Part shown: one piece after another, positions 15,099 through 18,642 of the stretch | How positions within the stretch are numbered: the stretch's first letter is position 1 | Layout: each line of letters starts with the position of its first letter | Source of the DNA: an uncultured Prevotella sp. | GTDB lineage: Bacteria; Bacteroidota; Bacteroidia; Bacteroidales; Bacteroidaceae | NCBI GenBank assembly: GCA_900542795.1 | Contig: UQPD01000032.1 | Coordinates: 1 to 18,642 of the forward strand | Direction of reading: 5' to 3' | Length of the DNA stretch: 18,642 bases | Program-made: the position numbers and the translations under genes | The notes under the pieces: generated by a model | The model's database searches: none | What the model saw: the letters and a program-made list of their open reading frames with translations, nothing else | Told to the model about the DNA's origin: nothing

Positions 15099-15539
15099 AT
15101 GAATGCAAAGATATTTCCACTCCAACACGTAGCCGACGAACGCGGACAGCTCTCTATTATAGAAGAAGGACTGCACTGCCCCTTCGATGTGAAACGCGTT
15201 TTTTGGATTTTCGATGTGCCACAAGGTAGACACCGCGGTGCACATGCTCATCGTGTGTGCCATGAATTTATTGTAGCCATTGAAGGTAGCTTTGATGTGA
15301 CCCTTTTTGATGGTCGTGAACATAGCACGGTACACCTTGACTGTCCTACCCAAGGACTGCACATTCCACCAGGTACGTGGGCCACTGAACTTAATTTTGC
15401 GCCAGGCAGCATCTGCTTGGTACTGGCAAGTATGGCGTACGACGAAAGCGAATATATTCGCGAAATTGAAGATTTTATGGCATTCAAAGCACAAGAAGAA
15501 GGCAAGTGTTTTTTTTCGAACAATGATAAAGTATCTTGA
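15099..15539 (+). CDS. dTDP-sugar 3,4-ketoisomerase, FdtA/WxcM family
   Basis: 146 aa. It is a cupin-fold enzyme of the FdtA/QdtA type (PF05523), which moves the keto group of dTDP-4-keto-6-deoxyglucose from C4 to C3. The motif GRHRGAHAHRVCHEF carries H49 and H51, the positions known as active-site histidines in FdtA. The start is the ATG at 15099; longer open reading upstream overlaps the end of the 7TM-HD gene and lacks family character. Its 3' end overlaps the aminotransferase gene by 17 nt, so the two enzymes are translationally coupled and act in sequence. Whether the product leads to Fuc3N or Qui3N depends on stereochemistry I cannot read. Confidence 0.9.
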   Translation: MNAKIFPLQHVADERGQLSIIEEGLHCPFDVKRVFWIFDVPQGRHRGAHAHRVCHEFIVAIEGSFDVTLFDGREHSTVHLDCPTQGLHIPPGTWATELNFAPGSICLVLASMAYDESEYIREIEDFMAFKAQEEGKCFFSNNDKVS

Positions 15540-16623
15540 CATTCAAGCCATCACAGCGCAGCATGCTGCCGAGTATCAAGCAGCAGCACGTCGTGTTATA
15601 GACAGCGGATGGTATTTGTTGGGCAATGAAACCGAGGCTTTTGAAAAGCAATATGCGCACTACATCGGGACGAAACATTGCATAGGTGTGGCTAACGGAC
15701 TGGATGCGCTGAGGTTGATGTTGCGTGCCTATAAAGAATTGGGACGCATGCAGGAGGGTGATGAAGTGATTGTGCCTGCCAACACTTATATAGCTACCAT
15801 TTTAGCCATTACAGACAATCAGCTTGTGCCTGTAATGGTAGAACCCCGTTTTGATACACTTGAGTTAGACACAACACGCATAGAGCAAGTTATTACCAAC
15901 CGTACACGCGCTGTGCTCACCGTACACCTTTATGGGCGTTTGGCATGCAACGACCAATTGGTGGATGTATGTCATCGTCACAACTTGTTATTGCTCGAAG
16001 ATAATGCACAAAGTCACGGTTGCCAATGGAACCACCATCGCACAGGGTCGTTGGGCAATGCGGCAGCACATAGCTTTTATCCAGGCAAAAACTTAGGAGC
16101 CTTTGGCGATGCAGGAGCTGTTACGACAAACGATGCCCAATTAGCTGCTACGGTGCGAGCATTGGGCAATTATGGCAGTGAACGCAAATATGTGTTTCGC
16201 TATGCAGGACTGAATAGTCGTATGTCGGAAATGGATGCCGCCTTGCTCAGCATCAAACTGCGTTATTTGGATGCCGATAACCAGCGCCGACAGGAATTGG
16301 CAGCTTATTATTATGCACATATCCATAATCCACTGATTAAATTGCCTAACCGATTGCCCGATACGGAGAATGTATATCACATTTTCCCCGTGTTGTGTGA
16401 ACGCCGCGATGAATTGCAAGCATTCTTACTGAAGCATGGCATTCAAACCATGATACACTACCCCATTCCACCTCACAAGCAAGCATGCTATGCAGCGTGG
16501 AACACGTGTAGCTATCCCATTACTGAGCACATACATGCTACAGAGTTAAGTTTACCGCTACACCAAGCTCTCACAAACGATGAGGCAGCCCAAATAGTGC
16601 GTGCGGTTAATGCGTTTAAGTAA
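15523..16623 (+). CDS. PLP-dependent sugar aminotransferase, DegT/DnrJ/EryC1/StrS (FdtB/QdtB-like)
   Basis: 366 aa. It would transfer an amino group to C3 of the keto sugar made by the neighbouring isomerase, giving a dTDP-3-amino-3,6-dideoxyhexose for surface glycans. GVANGLDALRL (cofactor phosphate site), D160 and Q163 in LEDNAQSHG, and the PLP lysine K189 in FYPGKNLGAFGDAGA are all present. The C-terminal part includes NSRMSEMDAALLSIKL and the HYPIPPHKQ motif. The start is the ATG at 15523, which overlaps the isomerase by 17 nt. No acyl- or acetyltransferase and no rmlA/rmlB-like genes are in the window, so the pathway must be completed elsewhere. Confidence 0.9.
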   Translation: MIKYLDIQAITAQHAAEYQAAARRVIDSGWYLLGNETEAFEKQYAHYIGTKHCIGVANGLDALRLMLRAYKELGRMQEGDEVIVPANTYIATILAITDNQLVPVMVEPRFDTLELDTTRIEQVITNRTRAVLTVHLYGRLACNDQLVDVCHRHNLLLLEDNAQSHGCQWNHHRTGSLGNAAAHSFYPGKNLGAFGDAGAVTTNDAQLAATVRALGNYGSERKYVFRYAGLNSRMSEMDAALLSIKLRYLDADNQRRQELAAYYYAHIHNPLIKLPNRLPDTENVYHIFPVLCERRDELQAFLLKHGIQTMIHYPIPPHKQACYAAWNTCSYPITEHIHATELSLPLHQALTNDEAAQIVRAVNAFK

Positions 16624-16733
16624 GTAAAAGTCCTTATTTCCTCGTTTTTTGCCAACACAACATGTCGAACACCCATCCTTTTCTACAGAAAAGCTTACAA
16701 GGGAAAAAATGTGGAAATAATTTGCGTTAAAAC

Positions 16734-16857
16734 TTTTCCATTGCACTAACTTTTTCGTATTTTTGCTGCGGTAAAAGGGACGCGTTTGCTGCGCTACGCC
16801 CTAAAACCACTCAAAAACAATTACAAGTAAACCAATTTTATTAATTAATAAATCATT
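16734..16857 (+). promoter_or_regulatory. Promoter and 5' UTR of pckA
   Basis: TATTTTTG (16758-16765) fits the -7 consensus, with TTTT (16734-16737) 20 nt upstream as a weak -33 box. The leader of about 85 nt begins with a GC-rich imperfect palindrome (about 16777-16803, AGGGACGCG ... CGCTACGCCCT). The rest is AT-rich, with TTAATTAATAAA before the ATG. The 16624-16733 spacer shows nothing clear. Confidence 0.6.
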
Positions 16858-18462
16858 ATGGCAACATTAGATTTAACCAAGTACGGTATTACCGGTGCTA
16901 CTGAAATCGTGCACAACCCCTCTTACGAGAAGCTTTTCGAAGAGGAAACAAAAGCAGGTCTCGAAGGTTTCGAGAAGGGTCAGGAAACTGAACTCGGCGC
17001 CGTTAACGTAATGACAGGTATCTACACCGGCCGTTCTCCTAAGGATAAGTTCATCGTAATGGATGAAAACTCAAAGGACACTGTATGGTGGACTACTCCC
17101 GAATATCCCAACGACAACAAACCCGCTTCTCAAGAGGCTTGGGCAGCCGTTAAGGAAATCGCTAAGAAGGAGCTTTCTAACAAGCGTCTCTTCGTAGTTG
17201 ATGGTTTCTGTGGTGCCAACAAGGAAACTCGCATGTCAGTGCGTTTCATCATGGAAGTTGCATGGCAGGCTCACTTCGTAACTAACATGTTCATCCGCCC
17301 CACAGCTGAAGAACTTGCTAGCTTCGAACCTGACTTCATCGTTTACAACGCTTCTAAGGCTAAGGTTGAGAACTACAAGGAACTCGGCCTCAACTCAGAA
17401 ACTGCTGTTGTATTCAACATCACAAGCCGCGAACAGGTTATCATCAACACTTGGTACGGTGGTGAAATGAAGAAGGGTATGTTCTCTATGATGAACTACT
17501 ACAACCCCCTCAAGGGCATCGCTTCTATGCACTGCTCTGCCAATACCAACATGGACGAAACTAGCTCTGCTATCTTCTTCGGTCTTTCTGGTACTGGTAA
17601 GACTACCCTTTCAACTGACCCCAAGCGTAAGCTCATCGGTGATGACGAACACGGATGGGATGACAATGGTGTATTCAACTATGAAGGTGGTTGCTACGCT
17701 AAGGTTATCAACCTCGATAAGGAAAGCGAACCCGATATCTACGGTGCTATCAAGCGCGACGCTCTCCTCGAGAATGTAACTGTTGATGCTAATGGTAAGA
17801 TTGACTTCGCTGACAAGAGCGTTACTGAAAACACTCGTGTAAGCTATCCTATCTACCACATCCAAAACATCGTTAAGCCTATCAGCAAGGGTCCCGCTGC
17901 AAAGCAGGTTATCATGCTTTCTGCTGATGCATTCGGTGTTCTTCCTCCCGTTTCTATCCTCTCTTCTGAGCAGGCTCAGTACTACTTCCTCTCAGGCTTT
18001 ACTGCTAAGTTGGCTGGTACTGAACGTGGTATCACTGAACCCACTCCTACATTCTCAGCTTGCTTCGGTCAGGCATTCCTCGAATTGCACCCCACTAAGT
18101 ACGCTGAAGAGCTCGTTAAGAAGATGGAGAAGAATGGCGCTAAGGCTTACCTCGTAAACACTGGTTGGAATGGTTCAGGCAAGCGTATCTCTATCCGCGA
18201 TACTCGTGGTATCATCGACGCTATCCTCGACGGTTCTATCGACAAGGCTCCTACTAAGACTATTCCTTTCTTCGACTTCGTTGTTCCTACTGAACTCCCC
18301 GGAGTTGATCCTAAGATCCTCGATCCTCGCGACACTTACGCTGAGGCTGCTACTTGGGAAGGAAAGGCTAAGGACCTCGCTGCTCGTTTCATCAAGAACT
18401 TCAAGAAGTACGAGACTAACGAAGCTGGTAAGGCTCTCGTTGCTGCTGGTCCCCAGCTCTAA
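16858..18462 (+). CDS. pckA: Phosphoenolpyruvate carboxykinase (ATP)
   Basis: 534 aa, the normal length. It interconverts oxaloacetate plus ATP and PEP plus CO2 plus ADP in the cytoplasm. In fermenting Bacteroidota it usually runs toward oxaloacetate, fixing CO2 for succinate formation and gaining ATP. Key motifs: R59 in YTGRSPKDKF, the P-loop GLSGTGKTTLS at 242-252 (K248), the metal-binding DDEHGW at 262-267, and NTGWNGSGKRI near the C-terminus. Codon choice is strongly biased to AAC, TTC, AAG and CTC, unlike the sugar genes upstream, which points to high expression. It is monocistronic, with its own promoter and a strong terminator. Confidence 0.98.
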   Translation: MATLDLTKYGITGATEIVHNPSYEKLFEEETKAGLEGFEKGQETELGAVNVMTGIYTGRSPKDKFIVMDENSKDTVWWTTPEYPNDNKPASQEAWAAVKEIAKKELSNKRLFVVDGFCGANKETRMSVRFIMEVAWQAHFVTNMFIRPTAEELASFEPDFIVYNASKAKVENYKELGLNSETAVVFNITSREQVIINTWYGGEMKKGMFSMMNYYNPLKGIASMHCSANTNMDETSSAIFFGLSGTGKTTLSTDPKRKLIGDDEHGWDDNGVFNYEGGCYAKVINLDKESEPDIYGAIKRDALLENVTVDANGKIDFADKSVTENTRVSYPIYHIQNIVKPISKGPAAKQVIMLSADAFGVLPPVSILSSEQAQYYFLSGFTAKLAGTERGITEPTPTFSACFGQAFLELHPTKYAEELVKKMEKNGAKAYLVNTGWNGSGKRISIRDTRGIIDAILDGSIDKAPTKTIPFFDFVVPTELPGVDPKILDPRDTYAEAATWEGKAKDLAARFIKNFKKYETNEAGKALVAAGPQL

Positions 18463-18498
18463 TATTGCTTAACTATTAAATAGCTTAAGCTAAAACCG

Positions 18499-18539
18499 AA
18501 AGGCTGATTTGTTCACTTAAGGACAAATCAGCCTTTTTT
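18499..18539 (+). terminator. Rho-independent terminator of pckA
   Basis: AAAGGCTGATTTGT (18499-18512) pairs over 14 bp with 18523-18536, with a 10-nt loop. The right arm runs into T6 (18534-18539). Confidence 0.92.
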
Positions 18540-18603
18540 CAGCAAAAAATAAATTGTGCAACTTTTGACGGGAAGTCGTTAATGCGTTTTTTCGACATAA
18601 ATG

Positions 18604-18642
18604 CTGTCTCTTATACACATCTGACGCTGCCGACGATCTTAC
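18604..18642. other. Sequencing-library adapter (Nextera), not genomic
   Basis: CTGTCTCTTATACACATCT (18604-18622) is the 19-bp Tn5 mosaic end used in Nextera libraries. It is followed by GACGCTGCCGACGA (18623-18636), the read-1 adapter in reverse complement. The last TCTTAC would be the start of the i5 index; from memory it fits the reverse complement of index 517 (GCGTAAGA). Genomic sequence ends at about 18603. Confidence 0.96.

Noticed and set aside
15508..15539. T8 run near the end of the ketoisomerase gene as a programmed frameshift that fuses it to the aminotransferase
   Set aside because: The aminotransferase has its own well-placed ATG 8 nt further on, and its N-terminus (MIKYLDIQ) is normal for the family. 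Simple overlap and coupling explain the arrangement.
1..18603. CRISPR array, tRNA or rRNA genes
   Set aside because: No regularly spaced direct repeats, cloverleaf with CCA-like end, or conserved rRNA stretches were seen on either strand.
18604..18622. Tn5/IS50 mosaic end as a natural transposon boundary
   Set aside because: The sequence directly after it is the Nextera read-1 adapter and part of an index, so it is library DNA.

Overview
The window looks like one short assembly contig from a Bacteroidota genome, most likely Prevotellaceae. The evidence is the repeated Bacteroidetes-type promoter (TAnnTTTG with a TTTG-like -33 box 19-21 nt upstream), the near absence of Shine-Dalgarno sites, two secreted proteins ending in a KG(V/I)YIVNGKKVI(I/V)K sorting tail, and small palindromic repeats. 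It starts inside a repeat. It ends in Nextera library adapter (18604-18642), so the last 39 bases are not genomic.

Region 1 (1-1433): a complete IS110-family element (about 29-1408) lies inside a REP-like two-hairpin repeat. Its leftward transposase gene is preceded by a region that folds as a bridge RNA with two guide loops. The guides match the element's own ends and the interrupted repeat, and together they fix the core dinucleotide as GC. This is the most informative feature of the window.

Region 2 (1434-9370): two units, each with a gene for a large exported protein carrying a C-terminal sorting tail, followed by a gene for a 59-60 aa protein of a shared unknown family (MKKxYxxPxS...LSN...W....W). 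The first large protein is a 1519-aa clan GH-D (GH36-like) glycosidase with accessory domains. Its gene follows a leader of about 335 nt that contains a possible 22-codon ORF and a palindrome. The second is a 645-aa secreted protein with no recognised catalytic domain. Both promoters have a run of eight G or C just upstream of the -33 box, and each unit ends in a hairpin terminator.

Region 3 (9511-10231): a leftward HigB/Gp49-like toxin and XRE antitoxin pair with its own promoter and a candidate operator.

Region 4 (10288-16623): housekeeping and envelope genes, all rightward: an AEC-family permease, RmuC, a 7TM-HD (PgpH-like) phosphohydrolase, and an overlapping pair for a dTDP-sugar 3,4-ketoisomerase and a PLP sugar aminotransferase.

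Region 5 (16734-18539): ATP-dependent PEP carboxykinase with its own promoter and a strong terminator.

I see no rRNA, tRNA or CRISPR array.
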